The notes below the pieces were generated by a model. That model saw only the letters and a program-made list of their open reading frames with translations. It made no database searches and was not told where the DNA came from. The position numbers and the translations under genes are program-made. Below are positions 44,366 through 53,635 of a stretch of 64,000 bases of DNA, piece after piece. This DNA comes from Alkalihalobacterium sp048323755 (GTDB lineage Bacteria > Bacillota > Bacilli > Bacillales > Bacillaceae_F): positions 1 through 64,000 of the forward strand of contig NZ_JBLWFS010000016.1 in NCBI RefSeq assembly GCF_048323755.1. The letters run 5' to 3'. The first letter of the stretch is position 1. The number at the start of each line of letters is the position of its first letter.

Positions 44366-44512
44366 TTGGAACGCGACTTAGAAAAAGCGTTTAAACAGAC
44401 AAAAGCTAATCTCGAACTATCTGGTTTTGTCATCACGGAAAAGCATGAAAAGCTAGTCCGTGAACACCTTAACGGCGAGATTAGTGAAGAAGACTTTATA
44501 AAACAGTACTAG
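44366..44512 (+). CDS. VbhA-like antitoxin-domain small protein
   Basis: This encodes 48 residues starting at TTG after a GGGGGG site. The pattern LEKAFKQTKANLELSGFVIT followed by EKLVREHLNGEISEEDF fits the VbhA-like antitoxin domain that inhibits Fic toxins. No Fic gene is nearby. In bacilli such orphan proteins are frequent and may not be true antitoxins. Confidence 0.6.
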   Translation: MERDLEKAFKQTKANLELSGFVITEKHEKLVREHLNGEISEEDFIKQY

Positions 44513-44562
44513 AGTATGCAAAACAGAAAAGCGATGAAGAAGGAAATTAGGTTACCTAAAAG

Positions 44563-44605
44563 AAAGCTAAAGATCCCTATATATAAAGGAATCTTTAGCT
44601 TTTAT
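44563..44605. terminator. terminator after the VbhA-like gene
   Basis: AAAGCTAAAGATCC pairs with GGAATCTTTAGCTTT with one bulge, in a T-rich context. Confidence 0.75.
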
Positions 44606-44657
44606 TTATGAAAGTGTCATTTATTCTCCGTATCAAAAAGGCCCATAAAGAAAGGTG

Positions 44658-45338
44658 CTATGAAGAACGAGTCTCTCTTCTAATGTACGCTTCGTACCCT
44701 TGTGCTTCTAATTCCTCTGCCAAGCGCTTCGCATTTTCTTCGTTTTCAAATGCCCCTACTTGAACGATAAATAAAACATCGTCTTCTTGATCATTATCTT
44801 CTATTTCTTCAAGGTCAAATATCTCCACTAGGCCATTAACATGAGCTTGTGCTATCTCAGTTAGAAACGAAGGATTGCTTAATTTTTCAGCTTCTGAAGC
44901 ATTATCGACAAAAAGGTTTTCTGTTAAGATAGCAGACATCTCCGTTTCTCGCAGTACAGCAAAGTCGGCTTCTTTTTTACCTCGATCAGTTACATCCAGT
45001 GTATTAACGATGACACGATGCATCGTCTCACGCTTATCGACAGTTTCTTCTAAACTATTTGAGTGAATATATGATTCAAAACCAGAACCCTCACCAGCGT
45101 TGACGTGAACAGAAATAAAGTAATCAGCGTCCCAATCGTTGGCCATTTGTGCGCGTTCTGAAAGTCCTACGGAACGATCATCTTCACGACTTAACCGAAC
45201 TTCTACATCTGGATAACGATTTAAGATGGACTGCATTTCTAGAGAAATGGTTAAAACCAAATCTTTCTCAACTAATCCGTTGCCTTCAGCTCCAGTATCG
45301 TCACCACCATGTCCAGGGTCAATAAAGATTTTCACCAT
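44658..45338 (-). CDS. N-acetylmuramoyl-L-alanine amidase with SPOR domain (CwlC-like)
   Basis: A 226-residue Amidase_3 enzyme with zinc ligands His10, Glu24 and His78 and catalytic Glu140, followed by a C-terminal SPOR peptidoglycan-binding domain (FIVQVGAFENEENAKRLAEE). There is no signal peptide, as in CwlC, which lyses the mother cell wall late in sporulation. CwlC-like function is therefore likely. It is shorter than CwlC by one SPOR repeat. Confidence 0.88.
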   Translation of the reverse strand: MVKIFIDPGHGGDDTGAEGNGLVEKDLVLTISLEMQSILNRYPDVEVRLSREDDRSVGLSERAQMANDWDADYFISVHVNAGEGSGFESYIHSNSLEETVDKRETMHRVIVNTLDVTDRGKKEADFAVLRETEMSAILTENLFVDNASEAEKLSNPSFLTEIAQAHVNGLVEIFDLEEIEDNDQEDDVLFIVQVGAFENEENAKRLAEELEAQGYEAYIRRETRSS

Positions 45339-45506
45339 TTTTACATCACCTCGATAGTTATTCTATGATTTGTTTTTATACCGGTATAGACGAACAAGGA
45401 ATTTTAATAGAAATGGTTTGTAGTTTACCTAAGGAACAAGCACTTCTCATGAAAATGTCCATCTTGGTCAAACTAAACATACATAGCGGAAAAGGAGAAG
45501 ATCAAG

Positions 45507-46442
45507 GTGAGGAGAGTAATCATTGACACGGATACAGCTTCAGATGATGTCGTTGCCATTATTATGGCCCTTCGAGAACCAAGTATTAAAGTAGAAGCGA
45601 TAACGGTCGTTGCAGGCAATGTTACAGTTGATTTAGCTTCAAAAAATGCCCGTATTTCTGTTGAAAGAGCGAATACGTATATTCCTCCTGTATATAAGGG
45701 AGTAGGAAAGCCATTTATGAGAGAGTTGTTTACGTCAGAGTTTGTCCACGGAAAAGACGGCATGGGAAATATGCATCTTCCTGAACCAAAGGTAACAGAA
45801 GATCAAGAACATGCTGTTGATGCGATCATTCACCTTATTACGAGTAACCCTGGAGAAATAGAAGTAGTCACATTGGGTCCCCTAATGAATTTGGCACTAG
45901 CTTATTTAAAAGAACCGAGAATAGCAGAAATGGTTAAAAAAGTAGTCATTATGGGAGGAGCTGGGCTTGGTCCTGGAAATATTACTCCTGTTGCTGAATT
46001 TAACATGTACGTCGATGCAGAAGCAGCTAGTATTGTCTTGCAGTCCGGAATGCCCATAACGATGGTTGGTTGGGATGTTTGCTTAGGAAAGACGTTTCTT
46101 TCCAAAGAAGACATCGAATACTTACAGCAACAGAATTCACCGATTGCTGATTTTTGTGTACGGTGTAATCAATCCGTTGAGGCATTTGACGAGAAACGTT
46201 TTGGTAAGCGAGGATTTGACCTCCCCGATCCAACGGCAATGGCCGTCGCGATCTCAGACAAAATCATTTTAAAAAAATACGAGGCGTATGCGTATGTCGA
46301 AACGAAAAGTGAACAAACGTATGGACAAGTTATTATCGATCAACATCATTTGCTAGAAAAACACGCTAATGTGACAATCTGTGAAGAGGTAGATGCAAAG
46401 AGGTTTAAAGAGCTACTATTTAAAAATATAATAGATTGCTAA
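45507..46442 (+). CDS. inosine/uridine-preferring nucleoside hydrolase
   Basis: A 311-residue enzyme that cleaves the N-glycosidic bond of ribonucleosides. The calcium-binding DTDTASDD motif is at the N-terminus, and LGPLMNLALA and EFNMYVDAEAA are typical. The start is a GTG nine bases after AAAGGAG. Stand-alone purine or pyrimidine salvage gene. Confidence 0.92.
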   Translation: MRRVIIDTDTASDDVVAIIMALREPSIKVEAITVVAGNVTVDLASKNARISVERANTYIPPVYKGVGKPFMRELFTSEFVHGKDGMGNMHLPEPKVTEDQEHAVDAIIHLITSNPGEIEVVTLGPLMNLALAYLKEPRIAEMVKKVVIMGGAGLGPGNITPVAEFNMYVDAEAASIVLQSGMPITMVGWDVCLGKTFLSKEDIEYLQQQNSPIADFCVRCNQSVEAFDEKRFGKRGFDLPDPTAMAVAISDKIILKKYEAYAYVETKSEQTYGQVIIDQHHLLEKHANVTICEEVDAKRFKELLFKNIIDC

Positions 46443-46475
46443 AGGCACGAAGAACAGTTCTTCATGCCTTTTACA
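46441..46475. terminator. terminator after the nucleoside hydrolase gene
   Basis: AAAGGCACGAAGAAC pairs with GTTCTTCATGCCTTT with one mismatch; T and A runs flank it. It can also serve the convergent dehydrogenase gene. Confidence 0.8.
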
Positions 46476-46494
46476 ATCCGAATTATACTGTAAT

Positions 46495-47712
46495 TTAATT
46501 TTTAATTTGCAGTGGCACTACTTTCTCTCCAATCGCTCGAATCAGTTCAGGAGGCATAGGAAAGTTAAGTGCAGCCGGATCCATTGATACTGCAGTTATC
46601 GTCTGCTCAAGATCACTCTCGGAAATATTATAAGCGTCAAAGTTTTCTGGCAGTCCAGTTTTTTGCTGGAGTCCTTTGATTTTGTCCACAATTTGAGTCA
46701 AAAGTAATTGCGGGTCATCACCACTTACTGTGTCTACACTTAATGCTTCTGCCAGTTCTTTTACTTTTGGCAGGTAAAGATCAGGAACCGATTCCATGAC
46801 AACTGGTAAGAAGACAGCATTGGCTAAGCCATGCGGGATACGGAAAAGCGCTCCATAGGCATGGGCAAAATTGTGAACTGGAATCGCATTTAATGCAAAG
46901 CTGAAGGCTGTAATTCCCATTAAACTTGCTTGTAACATTTCCATGCGTGCTGTTTTATCTGCACCGTTTTCAACAGCAATCGGTAAGTTTTTTTCAATTA
47001 AACGAATGGCATGAAGCGCATAAGCATCTGTTAGTCCAGTTGATGTAGGAGAGGCGAGTGCTTCAACAGCATGTGTTAGCGCATCAAAACCAGTAAATGC
47101 CGTTATAAACGGTGGTAAGCCGACTGTTAAATCGGGATCTAAAATAGCCATATCTGCCGCAATAAATGGATTAATCATATTCGTTTTCATTTTAATTTCT
47201 TCATTATAAACAACGGCGATAGGAGATACTTCCGAACCTGTTCCAGCAGTCGTAGGAATTGAAATATGCGGGATCGAAATATAATTGGCTTGTGGAAAAG
47301 ATTCGTATAAAAACCCTCCAGGAATGGCTTCATTTATATTCGTCAGCCCTTTATGAAGAGAGTACTTAACAGCCTTAACCGTATCTAGCACACTGCCGCC
47401 ACCGACCGCTAACAGCGCATCTGCACCAACTTCTCTAGCATAACGTGTCGCAGCATTGACAGAAGAACTTTCTGCATCTTGAGCAATATCTAAATAAATT
47501 CCAGCAAGTTCTGGACCTGTCCCATGTGGAGTTAATTCAAAAATTTGTGCTACTTTTTCAACAACCCCGGCTTGCTCCAATCCTCGATCACTAAATAAAA
47601 CGACACGTTTTGCACCCAGCCCTCTGAACAGATCAGGAACGAGAGCACGCGTATTTGATCCACTATATATACCTGTACGTAACATAAATTGAGATAAAGT
47701 TGTCGTTAACAA
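46495..47712 (-). CDS. iron-containing alcohol dehydrogenase
   Basis: A 405-residue group III dehydrogenase. GGGSVLDTVKAVKY binds NAD(P), and the metal region shows FDALTHAVEALAS and HNFAHAYGALFRIPHG. It starts at TTG after GGGGTGAT. It lies 43 bp downstream of an aldehyde dehydrogenase gene on the same strand, so alcohol to aldehyde to acid oxidation is the probable pathway. The natural alcohol is unknown. Confidence 0.92.
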   Translation of the reverse strand: MLTTTLSQFMLRTGIYSGSNTRALVPDLFRGLGAKRVVLFSDRGLEQAGVVEKVAQIFELTPHGTGPELAGIYLDIAQDAESSSVNAATRYAREVGADALLAVGGGSVLDTVKAVKYSLHKGLTNINEAIPGGFLYESFPQANYISIPHISIPTTAGTGSEVSPIAVVYNEEIKMKTNMINPFIAADMAILDPDLTVGLPPFITAFTGFDALTHAVEALASPTSTGLTDAYALHAIRLIEKNLPIAVENGADKTARMEMLQASLMGITAFSFALNAIPVHNFAHAYGALFRIPHGLANAVFLPVVMESVPDLYLPKVKELAEALSVDTVSGDDPQLLLTQIVDKIKGLQQKTGLPENFDAYNISESDLEQTITAVSMDPAALNFPMPPELIRAIGEKVVPLQIKN

Positions 47713-47755
47713 AAGATCACCCCGTTATATTGATTTCATTTTAGAACACATGATT

Positions 47756-49288
47756 TTAGTTTGAATTCGTGTCAGAGAATAAGATTTGGTACCAAGGTCT
47801 ATTTTTTAAATCAGACACCATGGAAGTATGGACATGTTTTAATTGAGTATAAGCATCTAGAGATTGTTTCCCCATTTCACGACCAATTCCGCTTTGCTTA
47901 TATCCTCCAAACGGGGCATCATTTCGTAACATATGCCAGTCATTGATCCAAACGACACCAGCTCGTAATTGTCTAGCTGTTTTATAGGCCTTATTAACAT
48001 CTTCCGTCCAAACACCAGCAGCTAATCCGTAGATCGTATCATTCGCTTGTCTAATAACATCATCCACATCAGAATAGCGGATCACGCTAAGTACTGGGCC
48101 AAAAATCTCTTCTTGGGCAATTTTCATATCATTCGTTACATTCGTAAAAATAGTTGGTTCTATAAAATGTCCGCCTTCGCAACCTTCAAGAGTCACTTCT
48201 TTTCCGCCACAAACGAGTGTCGCACCTTCGCTTAATCCCGACTCAATATAAGATAAAACGGTATCCCGCTGCTGACTGGAAATAACCGGACCGACGTCAG
48301 TTGTTTCCTCTAATGGATGACCAAGCTTCAGTTTCTTCGTCAGCGCAACTAAGCCCTCGACAACCTCCTCGTGCAACTCGTCTGGAACAAATAATCTCGT
48401 ACCAGACTCACATAATTGACCAGAGTGGAGGAAGACCCCAAATAAACTTCCAGGTAGAGCTAGTTCTAAATTCGCATCATCTAATAAAATATTAGGAGAT
48501 TTACCGCCTAATTCTAATGTCGTATTTTTGATGGTATGGGAAGCGAGACTCATAATATTTCTCCCGACTTCTGTTGAGCCTGTAAAAGCAATTTTATCGA
48601 CATCCGGGTGGATTGCTAGTGGTTCACCTACTTCTTTTCCTGAGCCAGTAACGACATTAATTACACCTGGAGGTACGACTTGAGAAATAATTTCTGCTAG
48701 CTTCAAAGTTGTTAACGGGGTATAAGATGCTGGCTTAATCACAATCGTGTTTCCAGTCGCAAGAGCCGGAGCAATTTTCCAAGTTGCAATTAACATCGGC
48801 ATGTTCCAAGGAGTAATTGCTGCACACACACCAATCGGTTCACGCCAGACGAAGTTATGTGCTGGACCAGGGAAAGGAGGAACAGGTAATGTTTCGGAAA
48901 ACGGATACTCTACCACAAATTTCGCCATCGTTTGAAATAAGTCTGCCATCTGTAAAATATCATTGCTCGATACGCGGCGTACGGTAGCGCCTGAACTAAT
49001 GACTTCTAAGTACGCTAATTCTTCTGCATTTTGCGTAATTAAGTGTGCAATTGTATTTAAAATTTGCGCGCGGTCCTTTGGCTTCATATACGCCCAGTCT
49101 TCATTTTCAAAAGCTACTTTAGCAGCTTGTACAGCTGCGTTCACATCGGCCTCATTACCTTTCGCCACTTTTGCAACGACCTCTCCAGTTGCCGGGTTTT
49201 TTACATCAAACGTTTCTCCTGTAAGAGAAGGGACCCATTGTCCATTAATAAATAATGGAAAGTTCAATACCTCAAGATTTACCGTCAT
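47756..49288 (-). CDS. aldehyde dehydrogenase
   Basis: A 510-residue NAD(P)-dependent dehydrogenase. The catalytic Cys is in HSGQLCESG, the general base Glu in LELGGKSP, and the cofactor motif FTGSTEVG is present. The ATG at 49288 follows an AAGGAGG site; the longer frame to 49339 is unsupported. It is the first gene of the two-gene dehydrogenase operon. A palindromic cre-like site and a divergent LuxR-type regulator lie upstream. Confidence 0.93.
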   Translation of the reverse strand: MTVNLEVLNFPLFINGQWVPSLTGETFDVKNPATGEVVAKVAKGNEADVNAAVQAAKVAFENEDWAYMKPKDRAQILNTIAHLITQNAEELAYLEVISSGATVRRVSSNDILQMADLFQTMAKFVVEYPFSETLPVPPFPGPAHNFVWREPIGVCAAITPWNMPMLIATWKIAPALATGNTIVIKPASYTPLTTLKLAEIISQVVPPGVINVVTGSGKEVGEPLAIHPDVDKIAFTGSTEVGRNIMSLASHTIKNTTLELGGKSPNILLDDANLELALPGSLFGVFLHSGQLCESGTRLFVPDELHEEVVEGLVALTKKLKLGHPLEETTDVGPVISSQQRDTVLSYIESGLSEGATLVCGGKEVTLEGCEGGHFIEPTIFTNVTNDMKIAQEEIFGPVLSVIRYSDVDDVIRQANDTIYGLAAGVWTEDVNKAYKTARQLRAGVVWINDWHMLRNDAPFGGYKQSGIGREMGKQSLDAYTQLKHVHTSMVSDLKNRPWYQILFSDTNSN

Positions 49289-49384
49289 AAAGAAAGCCTC
49301 CTTTTTCATTGAAACGAAACAAAAATACTTTAAAACCACCGTGTGACAGATTATAATGAAGTTATTAAGTCTAAAAATTCTGAT

Positions 49385-49400
49385 AAGTAAGCGCTTACTT
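49385..49400. promoter_or_regulatory. 16-bp palindrome, cre-like operator
   Basis: AAGTAAGCGCTTACTT is a perfect palindrome in the divergent region between the dehydrogenase operon and the LuxR-type gene. Its core AAGCGCTT matches the centre of catabolite-responsive elements; the outer bases fit less well. CcpA or a LacI-type regulator is the likely binder. Confidence 0.6.
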
Positions 49401-49466
49401 AAATTAATTTTATATACAAAAGACTTCTTGTAACAGTACTGAAAATAGAGGGGTGAATATTGTCGA

Positions 49467-50147
49467 ATGTTAAATGCAAGAATGTTTGATTACATTCATC
49501 GTTTACAAACGATAGAGGATCCATTGAAAAGGGTTGAATGGATTATGCGAGGTTGTACAATTTTCTTTCCGTTTAAAAGGGGGACAATCTATACATACTC
49601 CCCTTTAAATTATCTTGGAGAAGGGATCATCCTTATTGAAGAGGATATTATCGAACCATTAAATATGATAAAAGAAGATGTTCGTGACTTTCCACCCATT
49701 TATTATGCTTTATCGCAAAAAAGACCACATCAAACAATCATCGAACCACGAAATTGGCCCATCCAATACATAGAACAATTCCAATTAACTTCACTCGTCA
49801 TCATACCGATATGTTATAGCGGAACGGTAATTGGAACAGCGTTGATTGACCGGTATATTGAAGAGCAGGAAGTAACAAAAGATGTAATTGAAGCACTTTA
49901 TCAATACTTTCAAATTTCAGCTCAATGGCTATTCCCACACTCGAGTGCGAGACAGAAACTAAGTAAACGCGAAAAAGAAGTACTGCAAAAATTATCATAC
50001 GGTTACAGTCTAAAAGAAATGGCAGATTTTATGGGGCTAAGTGAGTTTACCGTACGTGATTACTTAACATCTGCAAGCCGAAAGCTCGGTACAAAACACC
50101 GAACGGAGACTGTGGCTGTGGCGATGCGGAATGGGCTTATTATCTAA
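49467..50147 (+). CDS. GAF-like sensor with LuxR-type DNA-binding domain
   Basis: A 226-residue regulator. Residues about 1-150 form a GAF-like domain. The C-terminal helix-turn-helix reads LSKREKEVLQKLSYGYSLKE and continues to a FTVRDYLTSASRKLG recognition helix. It is divergent from the dehydrogenase operon and probably controls it. The start has an AGAGGGGTGA site with a long spacer. Confidence 0.87.
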   Translation: MLNARMFDYIHRLQTIEDPLKRVEWIMRGCTIFFPFKRGTIYTYSPLNYLGEGIILIEEDIIEPLNMIKEDVRDFPPIYYALSQKRPHQTIIEPRNWPIQYIEQFQLTSLVIIPICYSGTVIGTALIDRYIEEQEVTKDVIEALYQYFQISAQWLFPHSSARQKLSKREKEVLQKLSYGYSLKEMADFMGLSEFTVRDYLTSASRKLGTKHRTETVAVAMRNGLII

Positions 50148-50168
50148 AATGGCTCTTCGTTCATTTCA

Positions 50169-51830
50169 TTATTTAAATTGATACATAAACCGTTCCATAT
50201 AATAGATAAACAATTGATTGAAGTTACCTGAATAATAGGAATTGCTAGCATGACCAGCATAAGGAAGAAGAATTAAAGCTGATTTTTCATTTCCTATTTT
50301 TTTGTAGGTCTTATCCATTTGAATAGCAATCGTTTGATCAACAATTCCATCGTGGGTTCCCTGACAAATTAAGACAGGCGGGCTATCCTTTGCTACTAAA
50401 AGAGAAGGATCCATAATGTCGTCAGAACCATCTATACCTACTATAGAAGCTAACCCGTTCGCCGGATAAACAGGTATAACGCCTTTGATTTTTAGTTTAG
50501 GGTTTAAGTAATCATATCGTGTATTTGCCAGACCAACAGCATTTGCTAAATGTCCTCCAGAAGAGTTACCAGACACAAAAACAGAGTCTAAATTGGCCCC
50601 GTATTCCTTGTAGTGATCTGCCAAATAGTCTGTGAATATTCCAATGTGACGGACCATATCATCTGTTGAAAAATTACCGACAATATTTTCAGGGACTTTG
50701 AGAAATTTAAAGACTCGTTCTCCATCACTGAGACCGTGTTGGACATCAAACACAACGTAACCTTGGCTGGCAAAGTGTTTATTCAATTGAGCGTTATTTA
50801 ATGACCCTTTATCTCCTGACGTCCAGCCGCCACCATGAATTCGTATCAATACTGAATGATGACCCGGAAGACCCTTTTCATTAGCTGGAGGCCTATAGAC
50901 GTCAAAATGTAGCTTAATGCCTTTATCAACACCTTCTGTCCCTTCATAATAAAGTATATTTTCTTTCACACGGTAATTACCTGATTTTGTTCCATAAAAA
51001 TAATCCGGTAAAGAGAAGGGAGTCTGCATAAAATGCATCTCTTCAGCTGTTGGTACGATCTGTTTCGGGTCTGAACGAAAAGCTTGAATATAATTCAGAT
51101 TGGTTTCACTAATGGTGAATGGTGTCATGATTACCGGTAGAGTAAAGATCGTAGCAAGCGTTATACCAAGGAGTAGAATAAACCTCCTAGGATATAACCT
51201 CAAATTTGTTATTTTTAAAAGGAATACGGCAACTGTCAAGAAGATGATACTAAAAAATAAAGATAGCTGTGGAACAGCGACCTCTACAAAATTAGCACCT
51301 CTACCAATGAGTAGTTCATAAGAAACATAAATCCCGAGAGCAAGAATGGTACTTAATAAGAACACGAGGCTTCTTTTAATGATCTTATTCGGACCACTGG
51401 TCTTATTTTTATTTAAATATGGTTTTGAGTAAAAATGATGGTTTTTTAGGTGATAAAGCTTATTACTCGCAAGTACTCCACCTAAAATAAACAATAAAAA
51501 AATCAAAATCAAAGAAATAACACTCCGTGAACTCGCATGTGTCACTTGCTCAGATACATATTTGTTCATAATTGGAACAATGGGCACTGTTAGGATGGTC
51601 ACACATAAATAAAGGTAATCTAAACTTCTACTAGGATAGTCTACTATTGTTATAATGACATTACTTATTAAGGTTAAAAACAAAAAAATTCCAAAAATGT
51701 TCCAAAGTCCATGAGAAACGTTTGTTAGTATATAGATAAACCCAACTATAATTGACAAACCATTTGCAACAACTAATGCCTGTATCCAAAAATGCAGTTT
51801 TTTCTTTTCATTCAGCAGGAAACTTTTCAT
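50169..51830 (-). CDS. membrane-anchored alpha/beta-hydrolase (esterase)
   Basis: A 553-residue protein. The first 230 residues hold about seven membrane segments. The C-terminal catalytic part is of the hormone-sensitive-lipase/BD-FAE type: RIHGGGWTSGDKG oxyanion motif, nucleophile elbow GNSSGG, and later Asp (GTHDGIVD) and His (YAGHASN). The active domain would lie outside if the N-terminus is cytosolic. The substrate is unknown. GAGGGGC site before the ATG. Confidence 0.85.
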   Translation of the reverse strand: MKSFLLNEKKKLHFWIQALVVANGLSIIVGFIYILTNVSHGLWNIFGIFLFLTLISNVIITIVDYPSRSLDYLYLCVTILTVPIVPIMNKYVSEQVTHASSRSVISLILIFLLFILGGVLASNKLYHLKNHHFYSKPYLNKNKTSGPNKIIKRSLVFLLSTILALGIYVSYELLIGRGANFVEVAVPQLSLFFSIIFLTVAVFLLKITNLRLYPRRFILLLGITLATIFTLPVIMTPFTISETNLNYIQAFRSDPKQIVPTAEEMHFMQTPFSLPDYFYGTKSGNYRVKENILYYEGTEGVDKGIKLHFDVYRPPANEKGLPGHHSVLIRIHGGGWTSGDKGSLNNAQLNKHFASQGYVVFDVQHGLSDGERVFKFLKVPENIVGNFSTDDMVRHIGIFTDYLADHYKEYGANLDSVFVSGNSSGGHLANAVGLANTRYDYLNPKLKIKGVIPVYPANGLASIVGIDGSDDIMDPSLLVAKDSPPVLICQGTHDGIVDQTIAIQMDKTYKKIGNEKSALILLPYAGHASNSYYSGNFNQLFIYYMERFMYQFK

Positions 51831-51970
51831 GTAGCCCCTCCTATAAAAAGTACTTTTACTTTCACGGATTAACTGCGTAAAATGTTATATTCACATTACT
51901 GGTGACGTAGTAACTTTTAGGTTCTCTCCATATAGAATAATTACTCATTCTGATATGAGAGATTATTTAT

Positions 51971-52167
51971 TTCTCTGCACGTAAACTCGGGTGCGCTCGT
52001 GGTGGAGGAGTTGTACAAACTAAAAAGAAGCTTATCTTCAATGGTGGTTTAACGTATGTTGAAGAAGCATAGTATTACGCTTCTTCTTTGGAAGATTAGA
52101 AGCTGAATCGAATTGGCCTGAAAGACTAGCAGCAAAGTTTAGAGCAGATTTTGGCGATAGTTTGTAA
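51971..52167 (+). pseudogene. gene remnant in two frames
   Basis: Open stretches without a start: FSARKLGCARGGGVVQTKKK to YVEEA then stop (51971-52072), and in another frame FFGRLEAESNWPERLAAKFR to DFGDSL then stop (52084-52167). They look like the frameshifted end of one gene. Family not recognised. Confidence 0.45.
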
Positions 52168-52230
52168 GAGAAGCTAAAATAGGTAGGCCAAAAAAAGATA
52201 TCATGAAATAATGCTCATTTTATAAGATTA

Positions 52231-52257
52231 GGCGTAATCCTTTAAGGTTACGCCACT
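52231..52257 (+). terminator. terminator after the remnant
   Basis: GGCGTAA and TTACGCC arms with an AATCC/GG bulge; the T run is weak. Confidence 0.5.
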
Positions 52258-52431
52258 TTATATGTTCTGAAGGCAGCATAATAAGCAATTATCATTATAT
52301 TTTCACATAATTTAAAATATAATCAATTTTTTTAATAAAACAAGTCATAATTATTGCACCTACATGTAAAATACATATATAGTATTGATGTAAGTCCTAT
52401 TTTTTATTATAAAAGAAAGGAGGGAGAAATT

Positions 52432-52575
52432 ATGATGTCGCCAAAAGACTTTAAGCTGTCAATGAAGGCATTAATGGAAGATGTTGAAATGACTGAACAA
52501 CCTAGAACGAAAGGACGTTGCTTATATTTTAAGCTTCCATTCTTTAATCTTTTCAAACTGTATAGCTATCGGTAA
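52432..52575 (+). CDS. small hypothetical protein
   Basis: This encodes 47 residues starting MMSPKDFKLSMKALMEDVEM with a very strong AAAGGAGGG site and ending in an amphipathic aromatic tail (LYFKLPFFNLFKLYSYR). A terminator follows. Not recognised. The tail could insert into the membrane surface. Confidence 0.6.
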   Translation: MMSPKDFKLSMKALMEDVEMTEQPRTKGRCLYFKLPFFNLFKLYSYR

Positions 52576-52630
52576 CGGACTCCATAAGATAAAGCAGACA
52601 TGACGAAAAACATTAAAAGCAAGACCTTAT

Positions 52631-52673
52631 AAACACCCACACTCATTCTTAAAGAAATAGAGTGTGGGTGTTT
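52631..52673 (+). terminator. strong terminator
   Basis: AAACACCCACACTC pairs perfectly with GAGTGTGGGTGTTT, then TTATTTT. Confidence 0.85.
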
Positions 52674-52782
52674 ATTTTCGTACAAAAAAGTCACTAAGCA
52701 ACATTAAAAAGTAAAACGCATTGGCTATTAATAATTTCTACATTATTTAAAAACTCTTAACAAAAGAACCACACGCCGGAAC

Positions 52783-52812
52783 TTGTTAACGAAAAACATA
52801 TGTTCGTATAAT
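52783..52812 (+). promoter_or_regulatory. promoter with LexA-like box
   Basis: -35 TTGTTA (52783-52788), 18-bp spacer and -10 TATAAT (52807-52812). The spacer ends in AAAACATATGTTCG (52793-52806), which matches the Bacillus LexA/DinR consensus CGAACRNRYGTTYC at most positions; the left half is degenerate. It would make the LAGLIDADG gene DNA-damage inducible. Confidence 0.5.
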
Positions 52813-52884
52813 GATAATAAAGGTAGTTACATTAGATTTCCTTGAAATAAAAATTGTAAATGAAAAAAAAGTGGAGCGAGAAAA

Positions 52885-53346
52885 ATGCCGAGAAAACCTG
52901 GGATAACAGATGATATAATAATTGATATGTATAATAAATCATTAACTGTCCAATTCCCAGATGTACCAGCAGAATTTTTGCCTTCGTTTGTAAGAGGGGT
53001 TATTGATGGTGATGGATGGGTTGATCATGAGGGGTATACGATGAATGTTACGTCAGCTAGTAAATCATTTGCTGAACAATTACATTTTATTTTTCAAACG
53101 TGGGAATTAAATTCGATGATTATTGTAAATCAGACTAAAACTGGTAATCCTATTTACCGTGTATGGGTAAAAGGTAAAGATCATTTAATTACTTTGTCAA
53201 AACTAATATATAAGGTTGAGATTGGTGAATACTTAACTTATAAACGAATAAATATGTCTCAACACTGTAAAGAACAAATGTCATACTTAAAGTACTTATT
53301 AAATCATAAAAACTTCGAGATTATAAATCGAATTAAGAAAAATTAA
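52885..53346 (+). CDS. short LAGLIDADG-type protein
   Basis: A 153-residue protein with one LAGLIDADG-like helix (FVRGVIDGDGWVD, about 36-48) carrying the acidic active-site residues. Members with a single motif must dimerise, while two-motif enzymes are over 200 residues. The N-terminus (RKPGITDDIIIDMYN) joins abruptly to the domain, which suggests an internal deletion of a longer helix-turn-helix-LAGLIDADG protein. It is not inside an intron. A LexA-like promoter lies upstream. Confidence 0.7.
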   Translation: MPRKPGITDDIIIDMYNKSLTVQFPDVPAEFLPSFVRGVIDGDGWVDHEGYTMNVTSASKSFAEQLHFIFQTWELNSMIIVNQTKTGNPIYRVWVKGKDHLITLSKLIYKVEIGEYLTYKRINMSQHCKEQMSYLKYLLNHKNFEIINRIKKN

Positions 53347-53357
53347 TTATTCCTTAT

Positions 53358-53390
53358 AAAACTCACAGAAGTGGATGTGAGTTTTAATTT
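53358..53390 (+). terminator. terminator after the LAGLIDADG gene
   Basis: AAAACTCACA and TGTGAGTTTT arms, followed by a T-rich tract. Confidence 0.8.
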
Positions 53391-53393
53391 TTC

Positions 53394-53424
<31 letters not shown>

Positions 53425-53567
53425 TGGAAGTTGTAAATTAAAAAGATACTATGTCTCAAAACCTGAGTAAACTTAAAATAGTGAGACGAAATTGAAAAAA
53501 TTTTGTGTTGATACGCGTTTCATTAAGTACGATCATTTATATAGATCATTAAATTCAATCCATAAAA

Positions 53568-53601
53568 ATATCCAGTTCAGAATAGTTTCTGTACTGGATA
53601 A
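53568..53601. terminator. hairpin before the 110-residue gene stop
   Basis: TATCCAGT and ACTGGATA arms around an inner TCAG/CTGT part. It lies downstream of the minus-strand gene; the T run is weak. Confidence 0.45.
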
Positions 53602-53635
53602 GTATCAAACAATATTTATTTGCCGTTAATTGTGG

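Noticed and set aside
48747..49346. Plus-strand frames inside the aldehyde dehydrogenase gene
   Set aside because: Antisense shadows of a well-conserved gene without translation signals.
52885..53346. LAGLIDADG protein as part of a group I intron or intein
   Set aside because: It has its own promoter, start and terminator, and no split host gene is seen on either side.
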